Origin: Amycolatopsis keratiniphila subsp. keratiniphila
GTDB taxonomy: Bacteria; Actinomycetota; Actinomycetes; Mycobacteriales; Pseudonocardiaceae
Reading direction: 5' to 3'
NCBI RefSeq assembly: GCF_001620365.2
Contig: NZ_LQMT02000009.1
Location: 2,453-64,049, forward strand
Length of the DNA: 61,597 nucleotides
This document shows positions 47,476 to 56,792 of the stretch, in pieces; positions within the stretch are counted from its first letter, which is position 1; each line of letters starts with the position of its first letter. The position numbers and the translations under genes were made by a program. The notes under the pieces were generated by a model. That model saw only the letters and a program-made list of their open reading frames with translations. It was not told the DNA's origin and did no database searches.

Positions 47476-48630
47476 TTACGCCTCGCTACGGCGACGGCGC
47501 ACCAGCAGCACCATCAGCACACCCGCGCCGAGCAGCGCGCCGCCGATCACCAGCGGCATGGTCGCGGAGGCACCGGTGTTGGCCAGCTCGTCGCCGCCAC
47601 CCGACTCGGCACCACCGGGGGTGGTGGGCGCCGGGGTGTCGGTGGCGGGCGCGCCACCCTGCTTCCAGGCCGCGGTCGCGTTCGCGACGACCGAGGTCTT
47701 CTCGGATTCCGCCACGATCAGGGACTGCGCGGGCACCTTGGCGTAGTTCTCGCCCACGAACAGGCGACCGGTGTCGAGGTGGCCGCTCACCTTCAGCGAG
47801 AACGAGCCGTTGCCGTCCTTGGCGTCCTTGGGAACGTCGACGTAGACCTTGGTGCCGTCCTTGATGGCGGCGGCCTTGATCTCCTTGCCGTCGGCGTCGG
47901 TGACCTTGACGCCCTCGGGCAGCTTGCTCGTCATCTCGGTGATGTCGCCGTTGGTGGCGATGCTGAACGGACCGATCTTGGAGCCGGTCGCGCCCGAGGC
48001 CTTGGCCGGGCCGATGTCGAGGGTCGGCTTCGGCTGTGCCCCGATGCCGACGTTCTTCTCGCCGGTGAGGTAGTCGTAGACGGCCAGCACGTCGGCGGAC
48101 TCTTCGGCGCTCTCGAACGGCAGCGGCTTCTTGCGGTCGAGGTTCTTGCCGTCACTGAAGTGCCAGACGGCGGCCTGCGTCGCGGTCACGGCTTCCTGGA
48201 CCGACAGGCCGTCGGTCAGCTTGACGTCCTTGCCGAGCGCGCCTTCGAGCGCCTTCACGGCGACGGCCGGGTAGCCGTGGTGCAGGACCCAGTTGATCTT
48301 CGAGTTGTTCTTGTTGAACGGCGAAGCGGCGTCCGGGTACTTGTTCCACGGACGCTCGATCATGTCCTGATCGGTGCGCATGCCGACCTCGACCTGCACG
48401 CAGTACATCTTGAGCTTGCTGCCGTCGGAGAGCTTCAGCCCGAACAGCTTCGTGACGTAGTGCTGCCCGCCCTCGAAGTTGACGCTGAAACCCTCGGTGC
48501 CGGAACCTTCGACGACCCGGCCCCGCGCCGCGCCGTCGTCGGCGAGGGCGGCCGGAGCGGCCATCGTCAGCGCGACGGCCGCGGTGGCGACCGCGATCCC
48601 GCCGCGAACCAGAACTGACCTGCCGTGCAT
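47476..48630 (-). CDS. Thioester-domain (TQXA) surface protein with LAxTG anchor
   Basis: Cell-wall-linked protein of 384 aa. The signal peptide runs over residues 1-30 (GGIAVATAAVALTMAAPAALA). The thioester pair is visible: Cys77 in KMYCVQVEVG and Gln152 in VTATQAAVWHFSD, which form an internal Cys-Gln bond that can react with amines on other surfaces. An Ig-like repeat part follows (VKVTDADGKEIKAAAIKDGTKVYVD), then a Pro/Thr/Gly-rich stalk and LANTG, a hydrophobic helix and RRRRSEA, a sortase E-type signal. Two genes encoding secreted adhesins lie elsewhere in the window. Confidence 0.92.
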   Translation of the reverse strand: MHGRSVLVRGGIAVATAAVALTMAAPAALADDGAARGRVVEGSGTEGFSVNFEGGQHYVTKLFGLKLSDGSKLKMYCVQVEVGMRTDQDMIERPWNKYPDAASPFNKNNSKINWVLHHGYPAVAVKALEGALGKDVKLTDGLSVQEAVTATQAAVWHFSDGKNLDRKKPLPFESAEESADVLAVYDYLTGEKNVGIGAQPKPTLDIGPAKASGATGSKIGPFSIATNGDITEMTSKLPEGVKVTDADGKEIKAAAIKDGTKVYVDVPKDAKDGNGSFSLKVSGHLDTGRLFVGENYAKVPAQSLIVAESEKTSVVANATAAWKQGGAPATDTPAPTTPGGAESGGGDELANTGASATMPLVIGGALLGAGVLMVLLVRRRRSEA

Positions 48631-49341
48631 GTGTCTCCCATCCGAAATACGGACCACGAATGCCAGTGCCGCGTGCGACCACAGGCCCCGACCGCAACGG
48701 CTCGCCCGGATGGGGGATGACTAATCCCATCGAGCGAGAGCGGAGCATACAGAAGTCACACAAGTGGCTACTCGGGGGTATGGCTGATGTCCGAATTGCC
48801 CTGAAAGAAGGGTGAACGGCAAGAAAACGATCTTGGGCGAGTAGACGACCGCGGGCCCGGTGGTGGTCACGCTCCGTGTGAGGGGTCCGCGCTCGATCGC
48901 CTGCCGGAAATCAGGTGAGTGCGGGCCTTCGGATTATTTCCGGTGCTATTCTTCCGCGGCGGCTGATTTCCGTTCTTGATTTCCATTGTCGCGGTAATGG
49001 AAGTGGTGGAGATCACTGTATGTGGCGACGACGTCGGCGCCTCCTGCGAACAGGCGTATCCGGGGCTCGGAGGGCCGATGTCTTGGTTCTTTCGGGTAGA
49101 TGTTCCGTGCGCGACGGGAGCGACGCCGCTCGGCGAGGTAGACAGGGAGGTTCGGGCATCGCCGGGAGTTCGCGGGTGAGGCGATTGCGCGGACGAAAGA
49201 AAACGGTCGTGTGGGGAGGCACGAGCATGCGATCTTCGACGCGTGAACCACGATTCTGTTCATCGTGGATTTCCGTTCTCGAACGGGATGAATCGCGGCC
49301 GCGCAATTCGCGCCCGGATCGCCGCCCGCCGGGGTGCGGTC
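48631..49341. other. 711-bp gap without a supported gene
   Basis: This stretch holds the promoter region of the thioester-protein gene at its left end and the approach to the NB-ARC gene at its right. The centre (48900-49240) is lower in GC than its surroundings, with short frames only and no RNA, repeat or protein signal I can support. Confidence 0.6.
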
Positions 49342-51432
49342 ATGGGAGATGACCTCGGCACGGTGGCCGTCGCCCGGTCACCCTCCGACACCCCCGTTCC
49401 CCGTCAGTTGCCTCCGGTACCCGCGTATTTCACCAGCCGGACCGCGGAACTCGAAGCGCTCGACTCGGCCGCCGCCGGTCAAGAGGACGACTCGGCCGAC
49501 CGGTCGCCCGCGGTGACCGTGGTGGTCGGGCCCGGCGGCGTCGGCAAGACCGCGCTCGCGGTCACCTGGGCGGTCCGGAACGCCGGACGGTATCCGTCGG
49601 GTCAGCTTTACGCGGATCTGCGCGGGTTCTCACCGGAGACGGCCGTGCCGCCCGAGGAGGCGCTCGGAGCGTTCTTGCGCGCGCTCGGCGTCCCTCCGGA
49701 ACGGGTGCCGGTCGGGCTGGCCGAGCAGGCGGCGCTGTTCCGGACCACCACCGCGGGGATGCGGCTGCTGCTGGTGGTGGACAACGCGATCTCGGCCGCG
49801 CAAGTGCGGCCGTTGATCCCGGCCTCGTCGGGATGCGTCGTGGTGGTCACCAGCAGGCTGCGGCTGGACGGTCTGCACGCGGAGGGCGCGCGATTCGTCG
49901 ACATGGCGCCACTTCCGGAGGAACACGCCGTCGAGCTGTTGACGCGATCGGTGGGCGAATCGAGGGTGGCGGGCGAGCTTTCGGACGTGACGAGGCTGGC
50001 GGCACTGTGCGGACGGCTGCCGATCGCGCTCCGGGTGGCGGGCGCGAGGCTGGCGTCGCGGCCGAAATGGCCGGTGGCCAGGATGGTGGCGGAGCTCCGT
50101 GACGAACGGGTGCGGTTGACGAAGCTGTCGCCGGTGGGTGAAGCGTCGTTGACGGCCACCTTCGACTCGTCCTATTCGGCGTTGTCCTCGCACGCGGCCA
50201 GGCTCTACCGGTTGCTCGGCGAGTACCCGGGACCGACGATCGAGGTGGGAGCGGCGGCCGCGGCGGCAAGGGTCTCCGAGAACGAGGCCGCGGACGGGCT
50301 CCAAGAACTGGCGGACGCCAGCCTCCTCGAGGAAGTCGGAGAGCGCGGTTACCGCTTCCACGATCTGGTGCGGTTGCACGCGCGGGCGCTGCCGGACGAC
50401 GAACGGCTCGAAGTCGTCGCCCGGATCGCGGACTGGTATCTGCACCGGATGACGCGGGCGAACCTGGTGGTGATCCCGATGCGCTGGCGGGTCGGCACCG
50501 TGCGCGCCCGGTACGAGGGCGCGCCGGCGTTGTTCGACACGGGCGCAGAAGCCCTTCAGTGGCTGGACGAACGGCTGCCGGACATCATCGAGGTGCTCGA
50601 AGAGACGTCCGCGCTGGGGCAGGACGAACTCGCCTGGCAACTGTGCGAAGCCCTCTGGGAACTCTTCCTCTATCGCAAGCACTATCAGCTGTGGCTCCGG
50701 ACGCACGAGGTCGGCGTCGCCGCGGCACACCGGTGCGGCCACGCGGTCGCCGAAGCCCGGTTGCGCTGCCAGCTGGCCCGCGCCCACCTGGATCTGGGAC
50801 GGTTCGAAGCCGCCGAAAGCGAATGCCTGAAGGCCGCGGAGCTGGCCAAGGGCGCCGGAAGCCGGCACAACGAGTCCGTCGCCCTGGACCAGCTGGGCAT
50901 GGCGGCGCAAGGCCGTGGCGACTTCGAGCGGGCGGTCGAGTTCTTCGGCCAGAGCCTCGTGATCGAAGGGGAACTCGGGATCGACCGCGGCGTCGCCCAG
51001 CGGCACCGCCGGATCGGCGAGGCGTTGCTGCAGGCGGGCCGGACCGCCGACGCCGCCCGGCATCTGCGTCTCGCGCAAGAGCTGTTCGACGACATCGGCG
51101 ATGTGAAGGGCGAGGCCGAGGTCACCCTGTCGCTCGCGCGGATCGACGCGCGGGCGGGCGAGATCACCGCGGCGAAACGGGAACTCGCCCGCGCCGCCGC
51201 GGTGCTCGACGAGTCAGGTTCGGCCGCCTATCAGTCCGATGTGCTCGTGGCGTTCGCCGAGGTCGCTGAGCTCGAGGGTGATTTCGGTGCCGCCCGTGCC
51301 CGGCTGACCAAGGCTCTCGACCTCTGTGGCCCGACCGGCGGGCTGCGGGCGGAGCGGGCCCGCGCTCGGCTGGAGGCCTTGGCCGCGCGGCGCGACCATT
51401 CGCAGCAGCCGGAGCCGACGGCCGGCGAGTAG
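49342..51432 (+). CDS. NB-ARC-TPR protein without DNA-binding domain
   Basis: STAND ATPase of 696 aa. Only about 25 residues precede the first helix of the NB-ARC part, so no SARP or helix-turn-helix is fused. The P-loop is GPGGVGKTALA, Walker B is LLLVVDNAISAAQVRPLI, and CGRLPIALRVAGARLASRP is the GLPL-like motif. TPR repeats fill the C-terminal half (ECLKAAELAKGAGSRHNESVALDQLGMAAQGRGDFERAVEFFGQSL). ATG 49342 is taken, with GTG 49333 and ATG 49243 possible. The last 219 bp lie opposite the gene ending at 51214. It may signal through a partner. Confidence 0.88.
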   Translation: MGDDLGTVAVARSPSDTPVPRQLPPVPAYFTSRTAELEALDSAAAGQEDDSADRSPAVTVVVGPGGVGKTALAVTWAVRNAGRYPSGQLYADLRGFSPETAVPPEEALGAFLRALGVPPERVPVGLAEQAALFRTTTAGMRLLLVVDNAISAAQVRPLIPASSGCVVVVTSRLRLDGLHAEGARFVDMAPLPEEHAVELLTRSVGESRVAGELSDVTRLAALCGRLPIALRVAGARLASRPKWPVARMVAELRDERVRLTKLSPVGEASLTATFDSSYSALSSHAARLYRLLGEYPGPTIEVGAAAAAARVSENEAADGLQELADASLLEEVGERGYRFHDLVRLHARALPDDERLEVVARIADWYLHRMTRANLVVIPMRWRVGTVRARYEGAPALFDTGAEALQWLDERLPDIIEVLEETSALGQDELAWQLCEALWELFLYRKHYQLWLRTHEVGVAAAHRCGHAVAEARLRCQLARAHLDLGRFEAAESECLKAAELAKGAGSRHNESVALDQLGMAAQGRGDFERAVEFFGQSLVIEGELGIDRGVAQRHRRIGEALLQAGRTADAARHLRLAQELFDDIGDVKGEAEVTLSLARIDARAGEITAAKRELARAAAVLDESGSAAYQSDVLVAFAEVAELEGDFGAARARLTKALDLCGPTGGLRAERARARLEALAARRDHSQQPEPTAGE

Positions 51433-51705
51433 CCACAGATAGGCCCCCGCGCCCGCCAGTTCGGCGGACACGCACGCGACGACGACCACGTCTCCCGTGC
51501 GGTCGCCGACGAGACAGCGGCCGGGGGAGTACGCGACGGCGACGATCGTGAGTCCGGGCAGCCGGTCGAAGTCGCTCGCGATCACGGCGCGGGCGTCGGC
51601 GACCGCACACGGTCCTGAGTGGACGAGCACGTCGGCGAGGGACGCGCGGGTTCCGCCGTTCGCATCGGACAGGAGGAACGAGCTGCCCGCTACAGAGGCC
51701 GCCAC
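51214..51705 (-). CDS. Small protein coupled to the glycosyltransferase-like gene
   Basis: Reading of 163 aa from a GTG at 51705 that overlaps the 3' end of the upstream gene by 16 bp. The first ~90 residues look like a real small domain: ASVAGSSFLLSDANGGTRASLADVLVHSGPCAVADARAVIASDF and LPGLTIVAVAYSPGRCLVGDRTGDVVVVACVS. The C-terminal part runs antisense to the NB-ARC gene and is rich in Pro, Arg and Gly, so the true end may be functionally unimportant. I do not know the family. Confidence 0.55.
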   Translation of the reverse strand: MAASVAGSSFLLSDANGGTRASLADVLVHSGPCAVADARAVIASDFDRLPGLTIVAVAYSPGRCLVGDRTGDVVVVACVSAELAGAGAYLWLLAGRRLRLLRMVAPRGQGLQPSAGPLRPQPAGRATEVESLGQPGTGGTEITLELSDLGERHEHIGLIGGRT

Positions 51706-52907
51706 GGCAGCACCTCCGCCATCCGCACCGGGGACACCGGGACCGCCCTGGTGGGCTCGGGCAGGCCGAGGAGCCGGTACATCTCGGTGCGCAGGATCGC
51801 GCCGGTGCGGCCCGGCCGCGACGAGAGCAACTCGCGGACCTGCCCGGCCACGCCGATGGATTCCGCCTCGTGCAGCAAAGGCAGAAGGGAACTGCCGGGC
51901 GTCCACCGGGGCGCGTGCCCGGCGACGACCGCGCTGGGCGTGCCCGGCAGCAACGGTTCGGTGCCGTCCCCGGCCAGGAGCACCGGTTTGCCGATGCCCG
52001 CCGCGTAGCCGGTCACGGAACCGTAGTCGCCGATGACGTGGTCCGCGGCGATCAGGGCGGCCCGCCAGCTCCCTTCGGGGCGCAGAAGCTCGAGCCCGGA
52101 CCGCAGGCAGTCGGCCAGCCAGGTTCGGATCTGCCAAAGGCTGTGGTGCGACCAGATCTGGGGGTGAAGGACGCCGAGTACCCGGAAGTGCTCGGGCGGG
52201 AGTTCGCCGAGTACCCGCTCGAACAGGTCGTGGTGACGGCCGAAGGCCGACCGGTCGGACCAGGTCGAGGTGACGACCACCAGGCGCCGGTCGTCGGTCA
52301 CGCCGAGCCCTCGCCGGTAGTGATCGCGAAAGGGAAGGCTGGCGGTGAGCCGGTCCAGCGCGATGTCGCCCGCGACGACGGCGGCGGGCACCGCGCGAGG
52401 GCAGGTCTCGGCCAGGACGTCCAATTCGCGGTCGTGGACGAGCACGATCGAGTCGGCGCGTACCCGCCCTTCCCGCATCAATTGGCTCGCGTCGAGCCCG
52501 ACCTCGGGGCTCCAGCCGGGGCCGGCACCCGGAGGCCGCAATGGCCGGTACTGGCCGAAACCGCCGCCGTGCGGAACCAGCAGGACCGGTCCCGAGACTT
52601 CGTCGATGCCGCGCTGGCTGGCGGCGAGGACGAGGTCGTACGCGCCGCGCTTCGCCTGCGCCCAAGGGAGGACTATGCCGCCTTGCGCCTCCACGAAGTC
52701 GTGCGTGGCACGCCAGGATTCCCATTCCGGGACGGTGAACACCGCCTGGACGCGGTGGTCGGCTTCGAAGAGCGGCAGCAGATCGAGGAGCCGGTTCCCG
52801 GCGACGATATGCGGGATCATCACCAGCACGGATTTGACGCCCTTGCGTGTCGCCCAGTGCTGATCGGAATCGCCCACCGGGCCGCGGACCCACGATGACT
52901 CGGTCAT
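51690..52907 (-). CDS. GT-B/glycerophosphotransferase-like protein
   Basis: Protein of 405 aa. The N-terminal Rossmann half starts SVLVMIPHIVAGNRLLDLLPLFEADHRVQAVFTVPEWE; the second half has RRLVVVTSTWSDRSAFG, FRVLGVLHPQIWSHHS and DHVIGDYGSVTGYAAGIGKPVLLAGDGT, where an acidic residue and small residues close to the end resemble the nucleotide site of CDP-glycerol glycerophosphotransferases and other GT-B enzymes. No signal or membrane segment is seen. GAGGGG lies seven bases before the ATG. It is divergent from the SARP gene, so it may be its target. The enzyme class is inferred from fold pattern. Confidence 0.7.
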   Translation of the reverse strand: MTESSWVRGPVGDSDQHWATRKGVKSVLVMIPHIVAGNRLLDLLPLFEADHRVQAVFTVPEWESWRATHDFVEAQGGIVLPWAQAKRGAYDLVLAASQRGIDEVSGPVLLVPHGGGFGQYRPLRPPGAGPGWSPEVGLDASQLMREGRVRADSIVLVHDRELDVLAETCPRAVPAAVVAGDIALDRLTASLPFRDHYRRGLGVTDDRRLVVVTSTWSDRSAFGRHHDLFERVLGELPPEHFRVLGVLHPQIWSHHSLWQIRTWLADCLRSGLELLRPEGSWRAALIAADHVIGDYGSVTGYAAGIGKPVLLAGDGTEPLLPGTPSAVVAGHAPRWTPGSSLLPLLHEAESIGVAGQVRELLSSRPGRTGAILRTEMYRLLGLPEPTRAVPVSPVRMAEVLPWRPL

Positions 52908-53092
52908 GAAATTCCCCTCGCTCGAACTCCGGTATCCGCAGTCAGCATGGGAGCGAGCGTGGAGAAAACGGCTTCGGCGGGTGGTCAGTTCATTGACAGA
53001 TGATCAACGGTGATCGCCGAAGTTTGACAATTAAGCCGGTGACCTGGCCTTATGCGCGAACGGGTGGAAAAATGATCCGGCGGGACAGGGGT

Positions 53093-53110
53093 GGCGAACC
53101 CGGGTTCGCC
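53093..53110. promoter_or_regulatory. 18-bp perfect palindrome before the SARP gene
   Basis: GGCGAACCCGGGTTCGCC is self-complementary over 18 bases and ends 19 bases upstream of the GTG at 53130. It could be a regulator binding site or a hairpin in the leader. Two TTGACA hexamers (52993-52998 and 53024-53029) lie further upstream. Confidence 0.5.
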
Positions 53111-53129
53111 ATGGGGAAGGGGCGCACTC

Positions 53130-56100
53130 GTGGAAATCGCTTTCGGAATTCTCGGGCAGACGGCCATGCTAATGCACGGGAATGTGGATGTGAACTGGGC
53201 GGGGCCTCGGCCGAGGCAGGTGCTGACCGCTTTGCTGACGGCGCCGAACCGCCGATTGCCGCTGGACGTCGTCGTGGACTGGGTGTGGCCGGAGCACGAG
53301 GGCGCGCCACAGGACGCGCATTCGACACTTCACCAGAACGCTACGAAGCTGCGCCAGGCTTTCGACAAAAACACTGTGCCCGCGAAGGTGAGTGTAAGCA
53401 AAGCCGGTTGCCTGCTGGAGATCGAGCCGGCATTGATCGATCACTTCGGCTTCCAAGCCATGATGGACAAGGCCCGCCGGTTCCGTGAACTCGGACAGCA
53501 CGATCGCGCGCTCGTCGAAGCGCTTTCCGCTGTCCGGTTGTGCCGGGACGAACCCTTGGCCGATCTCCGGACCGAGCGTGCCGACGCATGGCGTGCCTTA
53601 TGGGAGCGCACTGTGTGGATACCCGCCAACGGATTCGTCGTGGCGGAGCAATTGGCGACCGGAAAAGCCGACGCCGCGGTGCGAAAACTGGCGGAACTCG
53701 AACAGGCGCATCCGGGAGAACTGAGTTTCGAGAAATTGAAGATCCGGGCGCTGGCCGAAGCCGATCAGCCCGCCGAAGCCGCCGACTTCTTCCGGGTGAC
53801 GTATGCCCGTTACCGGGAGGCGGGGGAGACGAGCGCCGCGGACGAACTGCGGGCGGTCAACGACAAGGTGCTGATGCGGCCGGAACGGGTGGTGCCCCGG
53901 CGCAAACCGGCTCCGCTCGATCCCGCGAACCAGAACGAACACGTGATCCGGCATTTGCCGCCGGACGTCGACGATGTCGCGGGAAGAGTCGATCTGATCG
54001 CGCTGCTCGACGCTTACACGACCGATTCCGCGGGTGCGCCGAAACGGGCCGCGGTGGTGGTGACCGGAGGACCCGGGGTCGGGAAGACGACTTTGGCGGC
54101 GAAATGGGCCCATCGCGCGGAACGACGGTACCGGCACGGCGCGGTCATGCTGGATCTGCGCGGGGACAGCCAGGCCGCGAAGGCCGACGCCGGCGAAATA
54201 GTCGACACACTCTTGTCGTTGCTGGACTTCCCGGTCGACCAAGTGGTCAACCCGATCGCCCGCGCCGCGAAACTGTCCGCGCTGCTCGCCCGGCGCTCGA
54301 TGCTCGTGATCCTCGACAACGTGCGCAGTTCCGATCAGGTCGCGCCGCTGCTGGGCGTCCTGTCGTCGTGCACGGTACTGATCGTCTCGCGATGGCGCCT
54401 GAAATCCTTGTCGGCGAAGCTGACTCCGCCGGTGATCACGGTGTTCCCGCTCGCCGACCAATACTCCTCAGCTCTGCTGACCCGGCGAATCGGTCACCGC
54501 GCGCGAGACGACGCGGAGGGAGTCGAAGAGCTGGTGCGGCTCTGCAACGGTAATCCGTTGGCGCTGACCCTTGTGGCCGAACGGGCCATCTCCCGGGCGG
54601 GCACGCGGATGCGGACCTTGGCGAGCCAGTTGCGCGACGCCGACCTGTTGCTGGACCTCGGCGACGAGGGGGACTGGCCGGGGATGAGCCTGAGGTCCGC
54701 CTTCGCTCTTTCGTATCAGGACCTCGAACCCGCCGAGCGGCGTGTGTTCGCCCTGATCGGCCTGCACCCGAGCGCCGAGATGACCACCGCGGTGATCGCC
54801 GCCGCGGACGGGCGCCCGGCATCGGAGGTGCGGCGCTCACTCGACATACTGGTCGCCGCGCATTTGATCGAACATCCTGCCGACCTCGACCGCTATCGCG
54901 TACACGACCTTCTCCATCTGTACGCCGCGTCCCTGGCCACTCAACTGTCCGATGTGGACGCTGCTATACGGAGAATGTCCGAATACTACTTGCTCATGGT
55001 TTTCGACGCGTATCGGCTGCAGTATCCCCACAAGGTCCCGCCTGACCTGCCGGACATTTCCCTGGAAGTGGCTCCGCCCGGATTCGGCGACGCCGTCGAG
55101 GCGCGGCAATGGGTTCTGCGGGAAAGAGTGGCGTTGCTCGCCGTGGTCGCCATGGCCGAAGAGTTTCACCTGTATCCGATAGCCTATACCATTCCGGCGC
55201 TGGTCACGGAATTCCTGCTCATGCAAGGAGATTTCCCCGAGGCCGTCGAAGGTTTGACCATCGCGGTCCGGTCGGCGGCGGCTCAAGACGAGGTGGCGCC
55301 ATGGGCATCGTGTCTGAATGACCTGGCCGTGGTGCACATGCTGGCGGGTGATGATGACAAAGCGGAAGATTGCCTTCTGCGAGCGTTGGAATTGGTCGAC
55401 GCGCACGGGATCTTGATCGGCAGGGTGACGGTCTTGCTGAATCTGGCACGCGTTCATCTGCACGCCGGACGCGCGGCCGAGGCCGCCGGAATGTATCGAG
55501 AAGCGCTGCCGCTGACTCGCAAGCTGGGAGAGCCGACCCTTTGTGCCAGCGCCGAACACCGGCTCGCCGACGCGCTGAGCGAAATGGACGGCCAGGAGCA
55601 AGAAGCTCTCGATCTGTATCGGAGCGCCTTACGGAGCCGGGGCGCGGCGGGTGACGCCACAGCGCTGATGCGAACGCATATCGCACTGGCAGCCCTGTTG
55701 GTTCGCTTGGGGCGACTGGCGGAGGCGGACAAGGAGTGCCGCGCGGCCTCGGCCCTGATCGACAAGAGCCAGGACCTCCCTGTGGTCATGAAACTGAATA
55801 CGGTCCTTGCCCGGCTGCGGCACGCGGAAGGGGACGATCGGGCGGCACTGCGGCATGCGCACAAGGCGGTCGGGTTGGCGGATCGATCACAACACGCGAC
55901 GGGGCAGGCGCGTGCGCTGTCCGTCCTCGCGCAGATCGTTTGCGACCACGGGAATCCTGAGGCCGCTCGGAGCCTGTGGGAAGAGGCCGCGGGGCTGTAT
56001 CGCGGTCGAGCCAAGTGGTCCAAGGCCGCGGCGATCGAGGCCTTGCTGGCGGAACTCGACGCGCGTGGGCCGCTTGTCCCGTCGGCTCGTGAAGGGGACA

Positions 56101-56153
56101 CCGTGGCGATGCCTTCTCCGCATCTCCGGATCCTGCCCGGAAGACGGAGTTGA
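53130..56153 (+). CDS. SARP-family regulator with NB-ARC and TPR domains (AfsR type)
   Basis: Large regulator of 1007 aa. Residues 1-90 form an OmpR-like winged helix (VEIAFGILGQTAMLM, GPRPRQVLTALLTAPNRRLPLDVVVDWVWP), and the bacterial transcriptional activator domain follows to about 240. The NB-ARC part has P-loop GGPGVGKTTLAAKW, Walker B LVILDNVRSSDQV and NGNPLALTLV. TPR repeats make up the last ~350 residues (CLLRALELVDAHGILIGRVTVLLNLARVHLHAGRAAEAAGMYREAL). GTG 53130 has GGGGAAGGGG upstream; starts before it lie in a palindrome. AfsR-type proteins activate secondary metabolism. Confidence 0.93.
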   Translation: MEIAFGILGQTAMLMHGNVDVNWAGPRPRQVLTALLTAPNRRLPLDVVVDWVWPEHEGAPQDAHSTLHQNATKLRQAFDKNTVPAKVSVSKAGCLLEIEPALIDHFGFQAMMDKARRFRELGQHDRALVEALSAVRLCRDEPLADLRTERADAWRALWERTVWIPANGFVVAEQLATGKADAAVRKLAELEQAHPGELSFEKLKIRALAEADQPAEAADFFRVTYARYREAGETSAADELRAVNDKVLMRPERVVPRRKPAPLDPANQNEHVIRHLPPDVDDVAGRVDLIALLDAYTTDSAGAPKRAAVVVTGGPGVGKTTLAAKWAHRAERRYRHGAVMLDLRGDSQAAKADAGEIVDTLLSLLDFPVDQVVNPIARAAKLSALLARRSMLVILDNVRSSDQVAPLLGVLSSCTVLIVSRWRLKSLSAKLTPPVITVFPLADQYSSALLTRRIGHRARDDAEGVEELVRLCNGNPLALTLVAERAISRAGTRMRTLASQLRDADLLLDLGDEGDWPGMSLRSAFALSYQDLEPAERRVFALIGLHPSAEMTTAVIAAADGRPASEVRRSLDILVAAHLIEHPADLDRYRVHDLLHLYAASLATQLSDVDAAIRRMSEYYLLMVFDAYRLQYPHKVPPDLPDISLEVAPPGFGDAVEARQWVLRERVALLAVVAMAEEFHLYPIAYTIPALVTEFLLMQGDFPEAVEGLTIAVRSAAAQDEVAPWASCLNDLAVVHMLAGDDDKAEDCLLRALELVDAHGILIGRVTVLLNLARVHLHAGRAAEAAGMYREALPLTRKLGEPTLCASAEHRLADALSEMDGQEQEALDLYRSALRSRGAAGDATALMRTHIALAALLVRLGRLAEADKECRAASALIDKSQDLPVVMKLNTVLARLRHAEGDDRAALRHAHKAVGLADRSQHATGQARALSVLAQIVCDHGNPEAARSLWEEAAGLYRGRAKWSKAAAIEALLAELDARGPLVPSAREGDTVAMPSPHLRILPGRRS

Positions 56154-56745
56154 GAGGGCGGCGAGTAGAGCTACGCCAGAGATACTGCGCAGTAGGCACT
56201 AGATGGTGTGAATAATCTGCCTTGCTTGCTACGTGGAGACTCTGAATGCCTGGGTGTCGGCACTCGCAAGTATGAATTCACGGCGGTTGGCAGGGCCTTG
56301 TCGTCACCTTCTGATCAGGTCGCGTGCGTCTGCTCGCAGGCAAGGCGGATGAGGTCATGGCTGTGGACCCCCGTGGCGTCGGCGCGGTCCACTTCCGGGT
56401 CCCCGTTTGCGGCCCGGATAATCCGGCCGCGCAAGGCAAACCTGCTGTTCAAGCCTTCGTGTGGCGTGTCGTTGAAGTCAACGGGACCGGGGAGGTCGGG
56501 TCGGCGCGTACGGGTGATCCGCAGCCGCTACGCTGCTGTCGTCTCATCGCCCCACGGATAGGTCAGATCGAACGCGCGCCGGTGATCCGGCCTTTTTTCG
56601 GAGCGTTTTGATCCGCCCTCGTCCGAGCTTTGAGACTTCCATTAACGCAAGCCGAGTGAGGAGCGGTCAACCTATGCCGAACCACATGGACTGGTGGATC
56701 GTTTACAGCACGTTGCGGGGGCAGTAGTTCTCGTCGCGAGCCTTG
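56154..56745. other. Low-GC gap without a supported gene
   Basis: No coherent protein can be read in this stretch; several short frames exist on the plus strand (for example 56324-56611) but they lack a start site, family pattern or codon bias. Base composition is lower in GC than the flanks, which suggests worn-out acquired DNA. The only structure is the hairpin that follows at 56746-56782. Confidence 0.55.
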
Positions 56746-56782
56746 CTGGTTCTCCGGGCGGATGTACCGCTCGGAGAACCAG
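56746..56782 (-). terminator. Hairpin after the double-HTH gene
   Basis: CTGGTTCTCCG (56746-56756) and CGGAGAACCAG (56772-56782) form an 11-bp perfect stem around 15 bases. It lies ten bases beyond the stop of the minus-strand HTH gene at 56793. Confidence 0.7.
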
Positions 56783-56792
56783 GTGAGCGTGG

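Noticed and set aside
48976..49179. 67-codon frame between the thioester protein and NB-ARC genes
   Set aside because: No ribosome site, no hydrophobic or domain pattern, and mixed codon use.
56208..56611. Short plus-strand frames in the gap after the SARP gene
   Set aside because: Two frames overlap without domain pattern, and neither has a credible start. They are listed as a gap instead.
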